Below, piece after piece: positions 1 through 9,622 of a stretch of 64,000 nt of DNA (the stretch's first letter is position 1; every line of letters starts with the position of its first letter). This DNA comes from Sporocytophaga sp. GTDB lineage: Bacteria > Bacteroidota > Bacteroidia > Cytophagales > Cytophagaceae. The translations under genes were made by a program, and so were the position numbers. The stretch is from contig JANQAB010000003.1 of NCBI GenBank assembly GCA_024707265.1, forward strand, positions 434,001 through 498,000, read 5' to 3'. A model generated the notes under the pieces. That model did not search any database. It was not told the DNA's origin and worked only from the letters and a program-made list of their open reading frames with translations.

Positions 1-163
1 TATGAAAGGAAATTGTATTCAGGTAAATACATATACTTTCACTGATAACAACTCCATTGAAATAAATCTGCTACCATTTAACCTTTCTGAATCTATGTAC
101 TATATAAGGATCAAGTCTGGCGACTTGCTGAGGTTTAGCAAGATATACTGGAATAAAAAATAA
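1..163 (+). CDS. C-terminal end of a T9SS type A sorting-domain protein (5' end outside window)
   Basis: The frame is open from base 2 to the TAA at 161-163, so only about 53 residues are visible. The tail has the pattern of a Bacteroidota type A C-terminal signal: a hydrophobic strand, then Tyr-Tyr-Ile-Arg-Ile-Lys-Ser-Gly, then a short basic end (Ile-Tyr-Trp-Asn-Lys-Lys). By family knowledge such a tail directs an exported protein through the type IX secretion system. The functional part lies outside the window, so its activity cannot be told. Confidence 0.6.
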   Translation, partial: MKGNCIQVNTYTFTDNNSIEINLLPFNLSESMYYIRIKSGDLLRFSKIYWNKK

Positions 164-282
164 AATCAAGAATACAAATTAAGAAGGAAAGAAAGGAGCG
201 ATAAAGTTTGTACTATGCCCTATTTTTTTACATTCCTTTTATTTTTAATAAATTGCAAAAAATACCGATACGAACAAAATTA

Positions 283-290
283 TAACTTTG
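283..290 (+). promoter_or_regulatory. Candidate Bacteroidota -7 promoter element
   Basis: TAACTTTG matches the Bacteroidota -7 consensus TAnnTTTG and sits 15 bases before the start at 306. No clear TTTG -33 element lies at the usual spacing, so this is a weak prediction. Confidence 0.25.
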
Positions 291-305
291 AAAAATTAAC
301 TTGCA

Positions 306-1040
306 ATGTTTATTCATCATGGAAGAGAAAGAACTTTTAGACATAACCTTCAGATTGCATCTCTGCTTTCCTTTGTGGCAGGAATAGTTAATGTTGCCGG
401 ATTTTTATCAGTGGCAAAACTGACTACCAATATCACAGGTCACTTTGCCTTTTTTATTGACGAAGCATTCAAGCTGAATATCGCCCAGACATTTCTTTAC
501 CTTCTTTATATAATAGCTTTTTTTGCGGGCTCATTTACATCAGGTTTTCTAATAGAAATTTTTTCAAGAAAAAGCGCAAGATTTGTATTTGTAGTTCCAA
601 TCATTCTTGAAAGTTTTATTTTGATGTCGACAGGCGTATTGAGCTATAGCTTTATTAACAATAATGAAAACCTGATCGCGACAATATTACTTTTTACAAT
701 GGGTTTGCAAAATTCGTTGGTAACAAAAATCAGCAATGCTACAGTGAGAACTACCCATTTAACAGGACTCTTTACCGACCTGGGTATTGAGTTATCACAA
801 TTATTCTTTTATAAAGAAAATGAGCAAAGGCGAAAGCTTTATAGTTCCATTAAACTCAGGTTCACCATTATATCTTTTTTCTTTCTGGGAGGTCTGTTTG
901 CCGGCATACTTTATGAATTCATGCAAATCAGAGTGCTCCTAATAGGAGCTACAGTATTGATAGCAGGAATTATATATAATTTCAAAAAACAACGTCCTAC
1001 GGAACCTCTTACACTCGTAAATCAAGAAATAAAAAATTAA
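306..1040 (+). CDS. YoaK family (DUF1275) integral membrane protein
   Basis: This 244-residue polytopic membrane protein has about six hydrophobic segments. The N-terminal region (Ala-Ser-Leu-Leu-Ser-Phe-Val-Ala-Gly, then Asn-Val-Ala-Gly-Phe) and a conserved Thr-Asn-Ile-Thr-Gly-His near residue 42 are typical of DUF1275/YoaK proteins. A second family motif, Met-Gly-Leu-Gln-Asn-Ser, lies near residue 132. The substrate and function of the family are unknown. The gene stands alone, with a strong hairpin directly after the stop codon and the polysaccharide operon converging on it. Confidence 0.8.
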   Translation: MFIHHGRERTFRHNLQIASLLSFVAGIVNVAGFLSVAKLTTNITGHFAFFIDEAFKLNIAQTFLYLLYIIAFFAGSFTSGFLIEIFSRKSARFVFVVPIILESFILMSTGVLSYSFINNNENLIATILLFTMGLQNSLVTKISNATVRTTHLTGLFTDLGIELSQLFFYKENEQRRKLYSSIKLRFTIISFFFLGGLFAGILYEFMQIRVLLIGATVLIAGIIYNFKKQRPTEPLTLVNQEIKN

Positions 1041-1064
1041 TCCTTCACATTTAAGAAGGATTAA
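1037..1064. terminator. Hairpin terminator between convergent genes
   Basis: A perfect 10-bp inverted repeat (TTAATCCTTC / GAAGGATTAA) with an 8-base loop overlaps the stop of the YoaK-like gene. It lies 24 bases from the end of the converging polysaccharide operon and may serve both. Confidence 0.6.
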
Positions 1065-1087
1065 TTAATATTCCAGTTGTATAATTC

Positions 1088-2287
1088 CTATACCTTTGAA
1101 CTACCTGAGTGAGGAGTATGAATAAATTTTTTATTAGCCCCTTTTAATTTAAACAGTACTAAAACCATAACTATAAAAGCCTTAGGTAGCTGAGCAATTG
1201 CCTTCATATTCTTTTTGTTAAAAAATTCACTAGGTACCGCGATTACCAATCCAAGAGTCTGAATAAGAAATAAGCTTATCCAGTAAAATGCTCCTGGAAA
1301 GGCCAGAACCCCTGAGGTAAACTCAATTAAAGCCGATAATGCAGCTGTTACACCCGTTACTCCCAGAAGTAACACCCTTGGGGCGAGAAATTGCTGAAAA
1401 GCTTTGTCAAAGAAATCCATATTTCCTTTGGTTAAAAGATGCCAAAGGCCTTGGAAGAAATATTGTCTGAAATAATGCAACTGAGCTGATATCCATCTCC
1501 TCCTCTGATTCTGAAACACTTCAGCATTTTCTACCTTTTCATCCAGGATATAGGCATCTTCTACATACTCGATTTTAACTTTATCTCTCAGCAATTTATG
1601 TTCAAGCTCTTTATCAAATCCACCTATAGCATGATTTGTAGCCATTACCTTCTTAAAATAATTATAATGAAAAGCCATTCCGGAACCTATAAGTCCGGAA
1701 GAAAGTCCTAATATCCGATGGCCTCTCCTGTAGATATGATTATTAATTTCTTCGCTTATGGCATCCAGAATGGCAAAGTTAGTATTCATATTCTTAGCTA
1801 CTCTGTGACCTTGAACAGCTCCGATTCCTTTTACAGATATTACAGAATTTAACTTCCTTATGAAATCTGCTTTCATTACGTTATCAACATCAAGCACCAG
1901 TGCATAGTCATAAAGGTTCTCATCCAGTTGATTGAGTGCTACATTCAGTGATTTTGCCTTTGTACTTTTATCAAAGAAAACTTCAATCACTTTAATGGGC
2001 ATAGATTTTAATAAATTCAAAGTACTACTTTGTAATGAATCAGCGATGACAACTACATCATACAAATGCTGAGGATAGTCTTGTTTCAATGCCTCTCTTG
2101 CAGAGTTTAAAATAACCTCATCTTCTTTATATGATGGAATAAACACTGCAAATCTTCCTGATGGCTCTTTCAATTTATATTTTCTCAGACGACCAAGCCT
2201 ACCGGCAAAAGAGAACAGAAATCCGTAAAATACACAGACCGACAAATAAACAAATAGAATTAATAGTATAATTTTAATAGCAATCAT
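1088..2287 (-). CDS. Family 2 glycosyltransferase with C-terminal membrane segments (processive type)
   Basis: This 399-residue membrane glycosyltransferase has an N-terminal membrane helix (about 2-25), a GT-A domain and three hydrophobic segments after residue 300. The metal/sugar-nucleotide motif Asp-Val-Asp is at 133-135. A Phe-Asp-Lys-Glu-Leu-Glu acidic motif is at 224-229, and Gln-Arg-Arg-Arg-Trp at 261-265 matches the QxxRW signature of processive enzymes such as cellulose and hyaluronan synthases. It is the last gene of the leftward exopolysaccharide operon and its ATG overlaps the upstream stop by 4 bases. The sugar transferred cannot be told from the sequence. Confidence 0.85.
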   Translation of the reverse strand: MIAIKIILLILFVYLSVCVFYGFLFSFAGRLGRLRKYKLKEPSGRFAVFIPSYKEDEVILNSAREALKQDYPQHLYDVVVIADSLQSSTLNLLKSMPIKVIEVFFDKSTKAKSLNVALNQLDENLYDYALVLDVDNVMKADFIRKLNSVISVKGIGAVQGHRVAKNMNTNFAILDAISEEINNHIYRRGHRILGLSSGLIGSGMAFHYNYFKKVMATNHAIGGFDKELEHKLLRDKVKIEYVEDAYILDEKVENAEVFQNQRRRWISAQLHYFRQYFFQGLWHLLTKGNMDFFDKAFQQFLAPRVLLLGVTGVTAALSALIEFTSGVLAFPGAFYWISLFLIQTLGLVIAVPSEFFNKKNMKAIAQLPKAFIVMVLVLFKLKGANKKFIHTPHSGSSKV

Positions 2288-3267
2288 GCGGCTTCAAGTT
2301 TAATCCTTTTATTATCCAATAATGCTTTGTTCTTAATATTCCATAAATAACCTTTCATAAATGCCTTGGCAAAATCTACCTTTTTTGACAACAGGTAAGT
2401 CAATAAGTTTTTGGGCAATGCTACAAAAGTAAAATAGATCATGCTTAAATAAAGCTTCAACCCTTTTACATTTCTGCGCATAAACAATAACCTGTTTCTT
2501 GTGAGATAGTAAATTTTCATAGGATTAAGTTTACCCACAGTTGCAGACTCTTTATGAAACACGTTTGAATTACCAACAAACCAGATCGAATATCCGGCAT
2601 CTTTTATTCTTTCACAAAAATCGAGTTCTTCATAATAAAGAAAATACATTTCTGGCATTAAGCCCACCTCCTGAATAACCTTTCTTGGAATCATCATTGC
2701 AGCTCCATGTCCATAAGGAGTACAACAACAATGGTTATACTGGCCGTTATCTTTTTCATGCTGACCTATATACTTATTTCTTCCTGATATAGGATTGATT
2801 GCAGTACTTCCTGCAAACTGAATTCTTCCATCACTATGATAATATATCAGCTTTGCAGTTGCTGCGCCTGCTCCCGGGTCAGACTCCAGTTTTGAAACAA
2901 GAGGTTCCATAAAATCAGGCGCTACTTCGGTATCATTATTCAGCATAAGGAAATACTTACCTTTAGCTGCTTTAAAGCCAACATTATTTCCACCAGCAAA
3001 TCCATTATTATTTTTATTTCTGATCAGCCTTATTTCCGGATACCTTTCCTTTATAACTCCAGGATCTTCTTTAGAATGATTGTCTACGACAATGATTTCA
3101 ATATTAGGATAAGAAATTTTCCTTAAAGACTCAAGGAGTGCGCATGTCACATCAGCTCCATTATAATTTATTGTTACTATTGAGACCAACGGGTAAATAT
3201 CCTCTCTCACATTTCTCATATCAAAATGAAATTTAATAATACCAACCCACAATCTTTTGATGTCCAT
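2284..3267 (-). CDS. Family 2 glycosyltransferase, rhamnosyltransferase-like
   Basis: This 327-residue GT2 enzyme opens with Val-Ser-Ile-Val-Thr-Ile-Asn-Tyr-Asn-Gly (about 28-37), then Val-Asp-Asn-His, Asn-Asn-Gly-Phe-Ala-Gly-Gly-Asn-Asn and Leu-Asn-Asn-Asp-Thr-Glu. This is the WbbL/RfbF-type signature of enzymes that add deoxysugars to surface polysaccharides. A hydrophobic stretch near the C terminus suggests membrane association. Met17 is an alternative start. The gene is separated from the polymerase gene upstream by about 160 bases, the only large gap in the operon, and is coupled to the next GT2 by a 4-base overlap. Confidence 0.85.
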   Translation of the reverse strand: MDIKRLWVGIIKFHFDMRNVREDIYPLVSIVTINYNGADVTCALLESLRKISYPNIEIIVVDNHSKEDPGVIKERYPEIRLIRNKNNNGFAGGNNVGFKAAKGKYFLMLNNDTEVAPDFMEPLVSKLESDPGAGAATAKLIYYHSDGRIQFAGSTAINPISGRNKYIGQHEKDNGQYNHCCCTPYGHGAAMMIPRKVIQEVGLMPEMYFLYYEELDFCERIKDAGYSIWFVGNSNVFHKESATVGKLNPMKIYYLTRNRLLFMRRNVKGLKLYLSMIYFTFVALPKNLLTYLLSKKVDFAKAFMKGYLWNIKNKALLDNKRIKLEAA

Positions 3268-3427
3268 GAATAGAATCAGTAAGGAATAAAGAATCAGATT
3301 ATCTATAAAAAATTATCCTCTCCGCAGTTCCAACTATTCTCTTATTACATCATCAATCAATGAGTTCTTTAAAGAAGAACTTTCCCAAAACCAGGATTGT
3401 TAACAGGAGCCTGCAAACCAATACTGA

Positions 3428-4874
3428 TCAAGACTTTATAAGCTTTGAAGTTTCCGAAGTTTCATCCGTATCCAAAGATGGAGCAAGAAAAATAACACCA
3501 ATAGAGATACTCCAAAACACCACTGTAGGAAATTGACCCAACACCTGATTACCATAACTTGCTACAAGAATTCCAAATACTCCAGCATACAAGGCCATCA
3601 TCTTCTGCTTCAGAAATGGACTCCGAAGGTTATAGATCAGATAGAAACCTCTTGCAAGAATAAATAATAAGGTGAGTATATGTATTGTCAATCCAACGAC
3701 TCCGGTTTCAGCCCAAATTCTGACGTAGTGACTATCCGGAGGTGTTTCTGCTAAAAATGTTCCCGGACTGAAACGATTACCCCAGTAACCGATTGTTCCT
3801 ATCCCTCCACCTATTGGCCTTGATGCAAGATAAGCTTTTAATTTTCTCTGGTTTTCAAGCCTTACTTTGAAAGAAGGATCACTTTTTGGGTTTACAGCAC
3901 TTCTCATCCTTTGAATCTGATAATTAGACTGACCAATGAAAGTAAACCGTAAGAAACAGAATACTGCAGCCATCGCAATGAATCCAAGTGTAAATACTCT
4001 AAAGTTCCTGGTGAGCAAGAGATAAAACAAACCACCAACAAACACGAACATAGCCCCTCTTGTTCCTGATATTGCCATCCCCCAAAAGCATAGTATACCT
4101 ACTATAAAATAAAATGCCGACTTAAAATTGGAGTTTGATTTTAGTGACAATATAATCGCTACAAGGCAGGAAAAAGACATAAAGGCACCAAACTGCCCTG
4201 CATCTGAACAAAACGAAAAATATCTTATTTTACCAAACAGAATGTGCGTATCTGCAGCTGTTTCCAGCCAAGCCTTCTCCACATGATCAAGACCAATATA
4301 CATCTGCTTCATTCCATATAGAGCACAAACCAAAGCCCCGATCATCCATAAGTTAATAAACACATCAACAAATTTTTCTGATTTCAGCACCAGGAATGTC
4401 AGTATAATAAGAAAAAATAATATAGAAGGATATAGCTCTTACTGCATAGAACCAAGCTTCAAAGCTTACAGCTTCAGGATTCAGTATTTCGAGTATTGTA
4501 AACCCTGTCCAGAATAACAATACCCAGATTAAGCTATTGTTCAGTCTTTTGACATTATCATAAGAAACACTGAACAGTGCGGACAATATGCTTATCACCA
4601 GCACAAGATCAAGAGATGTTCCCAATGGAGCTGAAACATATCTGGTGACACCATTCACAATCAAGCCTACTACCATGGCCATAATTATACCGGATATGGG
4701 AAATGAGAATATAATGGCAAAAATCACAAGCACTAACGGAAGAGCAGCCGCTACAGCGGTAATTACAATGCCACCTTTGGCAAACAGCAAACCTAAAAAA
4801 TAAGCAAAGACCAACAATAGAGGCCATTGACCATATTTTTTTACATTTTCGAATACGACATCACGATTAAGCAT
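3428..4874 (-). CDS. O-antigen ligase/polymerase (Wzy/WaaL-like) membrane protein, split by a frameshift
   Basis: Two overlapping reading frames (4874 to about 4365, and 4390 to 3428) join into one hydrophobic protein of about 481 residues. The break is in the A6 run at 4412-4417 (T6 on the coding strand); removing one base gives an unbroken membrane segment across the join. The first half has several helices, and the second has the long loop and following helices typical of O-antigen ligase/polymerase proteins, including an Arg-Gly-Ala-Met-Phe segment. The start of the second half (GTG at 4390) is an artefact of the break. The ATG at 4874 overlaps the flippase stop by 1 base. The expected role is polymerising repeat units at the periplasmic face. 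Confidence 0.75.
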
Positions 4875-6211
4875 CAGTCAACACTGAAATTTATTTTACT
4901 CTTCAACTTTTTAACAGAATTTTTGATTTCTTTAAATCCTTCTGAAAATAATTTGGAAGGAATTATCTTAATATCCCTTTTTAAGAAGAATATACCCATT
5001 ATGACTCCTGCAGAAAAGGTAAGTATGGAAACAATGGCAACTGGCCATAACATACCAAAGTACTTAAGTACAATGAATACACCAAGGGAATTGATACATA
5101 CCATTACAATGACTTTAAGCATATTTTGCTGAGGCCTGCTGAGAACATCCAAAGCTAAACCGGAATATCTGTCAATCGGCATTAAAGCTGCATGAAGCGC
5201 AAATATCCTAAGAATATTTGCGGATTCTTCATAACCCTCACCTCCCAATAAAACCACCAGGTATTCAGCAAATATGATACAAAACACTACAATCGGAAGC
5301 AGCATTATACTGAACATACCTGCAGTTCGCTCAAGTTTTTCACTAAGCCCCTGAAGATTTTTACTGTTTACCAATCGTGAAAAAGAAGGTAAAGCTGTTG
5401 CTGCAAAGCTTCTCAAAGGAATTTCAACCAACTCAAATAATTTAAGAGGAATATTAAAAATAGCTACTGCTTCTCCACCAAGGAAAGCGCCGATCAGGAA
5501 AGTATCAGAGCTCCTCAGCAAATTAGCGCCTACCATAGTGCCCATACTGAATTTCCCGAAATTAAATAGTTCTTTAACCTTCTTCCATTCAGCAAATCTT
5601 ATACTTTTTATATTTGTCCATCCGGCAACAACACAAAACAAACTTCCGAAAAAATGGGATATCAGGTAAGACTGAACAATAAATTCTTTCCCTCTATGTA
5701 GGAACATTTCAGCGCATAAGAGCACTATAAATACTCCGATACTAATCAGACGTATATAGATAATTTTGCTAAATTTCATATCTACCTGAAGGATCCAGGA
5801 TGAGAAATTATAAGGAAGTGTAATTATGATTAATATCCAGAAGTAATTAAAAAAATAGATTGCACCATCTGAATCAATATAAAAAAGCATTATTTGTTTA
5901 AGCAAAAAACATAGAACCACAAAAGAAATGGTAATCAGAATTGCAAACAACCATGCACTTCCAATTACCTTCTCTTTCTCCCTTTCATCGACACCTGAAC
6001 AAAACTTGACCAGTGGTGTCTGCAGGAAACCTACCCTTAATAATTCAATAAAAACATAGACAGTAACGAACAATATCCAATTACCGAAATCTTCCTTTGA
6101 AAATATTCTTGCGAGCAAGGCAAAACTTATGAAACCAAAACCAGCCGCAATAACATTACCTGTTAATGAAAGAATATTATTATTGGACAAAACCTTTTTT
6201 AAAAACTTCAT
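4874..6211 (-). CDS. Polysaccharide flippase (Wzx-type, MATE/MOP superfamily)
   Basis: This 445-residue protein has about 12-14 hydrophobic segments and opens like a Wzx/oligosaccharide flippase: Gly-Asn-Val-Ile-Ala-Ala-Gly-Phe-Gly-Phe, then Leu-Ala-Arg-Ile-Phe-Ser-Lys-Glu-Asp-Phe-Gly near residues 33-43. Flippases of this family move undecaprenyl-linked repeat units across the inner membrane. It lies between a GT4 and the Wzy-like gene, overlapping both, which fits a Wzx/Wzy-dependent pathway. Substrate specificity cannot be read from the sequence. Confidence 0.85.
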   Translation of the reverse strand: MKFLKKVLSNNNILSLTGNVIAAGFGFISFALLARIFSKEDFGNWILFVTVYVFIELLRVGFLQTPLVKFCSGVDEREKEKVIGSAWLFAILITISFVVLCFLLKQIMLFYIDSDGAIYFFNYFWILIIITLPYNFSSWILQVDMKFSKIIYIRLISIGVFIVLLCAEMFLHRGKEFIVQSYLISHFFGSLFCVVAGWTNIKSIRFAEWKKVKELFNFGKFSMGTMVGANLLRSSDTFLIGAFLGGEAVAIFNIPLKLFELVEIPLRSFAATALPSFSRLVNSKNLQGLSEKLERTAGMFSIMLLPIVVFCIIFAEYLVVLLGGEGYEESANILRIFALHAALMPIDRYSGLALDVLSRPQQNMLKVIVMVCINSLGVFIVLKYFGMLWPVAIVSILTFSAGVIMGIFFLKRDIKIIPSKLFSEGFKEIKNSVKKLKSKINFSVD

Positions 6212-7416
6212 ATAACTCTTTCCTTTTTCAACTCCAGCATTCTCTCTACTATTGAAGAGAATTGCTCAACTCTGTTTTCCCACGAATTATGTTTTGAAAA
6301 TTCTATTCTTGCCTTCATCTTTTCTACAGAGTCATTATACAATGCATCTCTGAGACTGTTGAGAAAAGCTTCTTTGTTATTAGCTATCCATACATGCTTT
6401 TCGAATTCAGGAATTTTAGCGAAATCAGTCATCACCACTGGCTTGCCAGCTGCCATGTACTCATTAATTTTAAGCGGATAAACACCACTAGTAACTTCAT
6501 TTTTGAGATATGGTATGATACCTACATCCATATCTTTAAGAAGAGATGGGATTTCATATGGCTTTCGGCTTCCCATAAAACGAGCATTGGGATATTTCTT
6601 TAATGCCATTCTTGCCATTTCGTTGGTAACCCTTCCTATGAAATGGAATTGCACTTCAGGAAGCATTTTTATCGAATATGATAAAAGTTCATAATCAAAC
6701 CTTTCGTCTATACTTCCTGTATAACCCACAACTCTTGGAGTATGGGGAGATTTTATCCTAACATCTGCTATTGAACTGAAATGATCAAAGTCAACACCAT
6801 TTTTAACAACAAAGCAATTCTGATGAAGCGGACTCTTGGATTTGAATAAGGCATCAGACGTTGTAATGACGGCATCTGTTTTCTTTATATACTCCTTTTC
6901 TATCTCCGGACCATGAAAGTGATACCACTGATCACCTTTAATTTCATCATAACAATAATAGATATTTAAGAGCTCATTAAAATCACCCACTAAAGGAAGT
7001 CCAAAGAAAGGATTGTATCCATTTACTACAATAGGATTTTCCATCTTTAATGTCCTGAGTGCACGTTGAATTGCACCTCTTACTAAATTCCCATTAAGTT
7101 TCAGCAATACCCTATATGGATTCTCATTTTTAATCCAGTTAATGGGCAATACCGGTGGTGGAGTCAAAACATGTATCTCACTGCCGTAAACTGTATTGAC
7201 AGTCCTAAGCCGATTTTCAAGTCCTATCATTCTTGTGACAGGCACCTTTTGTTTTCCTGATAAAGCATTGATGATATCCTTTACAGTATATTCATAATCG
7301 ACAAAAAGAATTCTGTTTTGCTTACTCAAAATACTCATCATCTTCACGACTGTATTCACAAATTCTTTGTCCCATGTAGTAAGCGCCATGCACAGGATAT
7401 TTTTATTCCGGATCAT
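6208..7416 (-). CDS. Glycosyltransferase family 4 (group 1)
   Basis: This 402-residue protein has a GT-B fold. The C-terminal half shows Gly-Tyr-Thr-Gly-Ser-Ile, His-Phe-Ile-Gly-Arg-Val and the nucleotide-sugar segment ending Lys-Ile-Asn-Glu-Tyr-Met-Ala-Ala-Gly-Lys-Pro-Val-Val, which carries the family's Glu. The N-terminal half resembles TuaH-type teichuronic acid glycosyltransferases. It overlaps the copolymerase gene upstream by 14 bases and the flippase downstream by 4. It should add a sugar to the lipid-linked repeat unit in the cytoplasm; donor and acceptor are unknown. Confidence 0.85.
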   Translation of the reverse strand: MIRNKNILCMALTTWDKEFVNTVVKMMSILSKQNRILFVDYEYTVKDIINALSGKQKVPVTRMIGLENRLRTVNTVYGSEIHVLTPPPVLPINWIKNENPYRVLLKLNGNLVRGAIQRALRTLKMENPIVVNGYNPFFGLPLVGDFNELLNIYYCYDEIKGDQWYHFHGPEIEKEYIKKTDAVITTSDALFKSKSPLHQNCFVVKNGVDFDHFSSIADVRIKSPHTPRVVGYTGSIDERFDYELLSYSIKMLPEVQFHFIGRVTNEMARMALKKYPNARFMGSRKPYEIPSLLKDMDVGIIPYLKNEVTSGVYPLKINEYMAAGKPVVMTDFAKIPEFEKHVWIANNKEAFLNSLRDALYNDSVEKMKARIEFSKHNSWENRVEQFSSIVERMLELKKERVI

Positions 7417-9622
7417 AAGATACTTTATTTTTCTTAGTCACATTTTTATCCAGATCATTCTTACTGACAAGTTTAGCAGAAAACCACTTAGGTACTTTTC
7501 CATAAATCTGTATCAGTCTGTCTGTAGTAACTTTATTAAGTACCAATAAAGGTTTTGACTTCAATACCTTTGTCAGCAAACCAGAGAGGTAGTTATCGGA
7601 ATCTTTCCATGGTCTGTCAGCCCTGAGTACAAGCAGACAAAGGTCAGCTTCTTTCACCAATTGCAGTGGAAGCTGATATTCCTGAAGCGAAGGTATTTCA
7701 AGGAAAACAAAATCGGCTTTATCTATGGTCTTAAGTATTTCATTGATCTTGGCAGCCGGAACCATCCTTTCGATAATCTCATAATGTCTTATTTTCACTT
7801 TTGAAATATCTACAACTTCCCTTTTATCAATACTTTCAGGACGATAACCTTTCTCTGAACCCGGAGTAAATATTTCAGAAATATATCCAAGATCTGAGAT
7901 ACGTTTTGCCATTTTATAGATCATCCATGTTTTCCCTTCTGAAATCTGTGTACCGGCGACAAGGACAATTTTAGGTTTCTTTTCCAGAGCAGTTTTTTCT
8001 GTTTCCAGTACTATTCGGTTAACTGCCTGCTCTATTAAAGAATCTTCAAAATACTCTGTAATCCTGTTTCGCTGAGTCGCTTTGGGCAGTACACCAGCTA
8101 TTTCAAATCCGGTGAGGCGCTCTGCTCTTGAAGGGTTTTTAACTGAGGAATCCAATAATTCCATTGCCAGATAAATACTTATCAAAAGTAAAAACGATGC
8201 TATCATTGAAAGAGGAATCAACACAAAATCTTTTGAAGCGATAGGTTTCACCGGATAAAAAGGCTGATCCAAAAGTTTGATATTGCTTGACATCTTCACA
8301 TTCTGATATCTCTGTTGATTCATATTAAGAGCTTCCAGCTTATTCATATATTCCTTCTCCGCAACCTGTACCTCTCTTTTTAAAGTAAGTAACAATGAAC
8401 CAAGTGGAGTGAAATCGTTATAGGTAGAATTAAAGGAATTATAGCGTTCTTGCATGATCTTAAGTCTTGCCCCACTCTCCTCTACTATCAATACATTGCT
8501 TAGCCATTGCTGAAGGATATTATCACTAGGAATTCCCTCCTGACTGTTATTAATGGAGTAAAGGTTATTAACAAGGTCCTTAAGCTCTTTTTTAATTGCT
8601 TCAGCTTTTTCTGTTAATTCTTTCAGGTTTTCCTTTGTTTCACCAAAGTTCTTAGCATTAGCGAGCTTATAATTAATATCTGATAGTTCTTGTCTTTTTG
8701 CCAATACCCTATCATTACTTTCCATAATATTCTTTCGCCCTTTCAGCCTTTCTTCAAGACTTGCCAGACTTGCCTGAGCTGAAGCAAGAATCATTTTTTC
8801 CCTTTCAATCTCATCGGCATATGTTTGTTTTGACTCCGACAATACTTTTGCTTGTTCGTCGAAGTTGATGATCTTATTTTTTACCTGAAAATCTTTAAGC
8901 TTAAGTTCTGCGTCATTAAGTCTTGCTCTTGCCTTATCCGTCTGATCGGCATAGTAAGAAACTACATTCTTTACTTCTGATTCTTTTATCTCACTGAACT
9001 TTCTGATAAAGACCTGAGCAAGCAATAAAAGTGTCTGCTGACAAATAGCCGCATCATTAGCACTATAAGACACGTCAAGCATATCACTATTTTCCTTTCT
9101 GATAGCATTTACCCTGCCCCTGATCTTATCTACTCCGTATATGCCATTCTGAGATGCCACAAGAGCAGAAAATACATTGAACTTATTTTTGCCTATATAG
9201 GCTTGTATTTTTTCGTAAGTAGTCTCTGGTGTGGCTCCTTTTACCTGACGCAAAACAGAGTCTGGCACAATAGCTCTTATTTCATTATATTTCTCAGGAG
9301 AAATATACCTCAGATCCGGCTTATCTAAGGTAATATGAGATGCTACCAGCCTCAATGAAACCTCTTGTACTGTTTCCCTGGACTTTAAAGTATTTAAAAG
9401 ATTATCAAAAGCATTGCTGACCGCGTTGTGATCAAGCCTTGGATGTTCTTCTGTGGTTACATTATACCCGCTCGCAACTCCCGTATAAATCAGACATGTA
9501 GAAGCATATTCCTTTTCCCTCTTTCTTGTTTTCATGTATACCAGTGAAGCCACTGCTACAGGAAAAAGTATCAGAAGCATCAAGTGCTTTCTGAATATCC
9601 TAAATATATCACCAAAGGTCAT
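7403..9622 (-). CDS. Wzc-like polysaccharide copolymerase with a degenerate tyrosine-kinase (BY-kinase) domain
   Basis: This 739-residue protein has a Wzz-type layout: a membrane helix near residues 13-31, a long periplasmic part with coiled coil (about 200-340), a second helix near 465-485, and a cytoplasmic P-loop-like domain from 549. That domain is eroded. The Walker A region reads Gly-Thr-Gln-Ile-Ser-Glu-Gly-Lys-Thr-Trp (557-566). The expected acidic Walker A' is missing (Phe-Thr-Pro-Gly-Ser-Glu instead), the Walker B position reads Phe-Leu-Glu-Ile-Pro, and there is no C-terminal tyrosine cluster. It probably controls chain length and links synthesis to export without autophosphorylation (inference). 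It overlaps both neighbours. Confidence 0.8.
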   Translation of the reverse strand: MTFGDIFRIFRKHLMLLILFPVAVASLVYMKTRKREKEYASTCLIYTGVASGYNVTTEEHPRLDHNAVSNAFDNLLNTLKSRETVQEVSLRLVASHITLDKPDLRYISPEKYNEIRAIVPDSVLRQVKGATPETTYEKIQAYIGKNKFNVFSALVASQNGIYGVDKIRGRVNAIRKENSDMLDVSYSANDAAICQQTLLLLAQVFIRKFSEIKESEVKNVVSYYADQTDKARARLNDAELKLKDFQVKNKIINFDEQAKVLSESKQTYADEIEREKMILASAQASLASLEERLKGRKNIMESNDRVLAKRQELSDINYKLANAKNFGETKENLKELTEKAEAIKKELKDLVNNLYSINNSQEGIPSDNILQQWLSNVLIVEESGARLKIMQERYNSFNSTYNDFTPLGSLLLTLKREVQVAEKEYMNKLEALNMNQQRYQNVKMSSNIKLLDQPFYPVKPIASKDFVLIPLSMIASFLLLISIYLAMELLDSSVKNPSRAERLTGFEIAGVLPKATQRNRITEYFEDSLIEQAVNRIVLETEKTALEKKPKIVLVAGTQISEGKTWMIYKMAKRISDLGYISEIFTPGSEKGYRPESIDKREVVDISKVKIRHYEIIERMVPAAKINEILKTIDKADFVFLEIPSLQEYQLPLQLVKEADLCLLVLRADRPWKDSDNYLSGLLTKVLKSKPLLVLNKVTTDRLIQIYGKVPKWFSAKLVSKNDLDKNVTKKNKVSYDPE

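Noticed and set aside
4588..5132. Plus-strand frames opposite the polymerase and flippase genes
   Set aside because: They mirror low-complexity stretches of the real minus-strand membrane protein genes and have no family features or start context.
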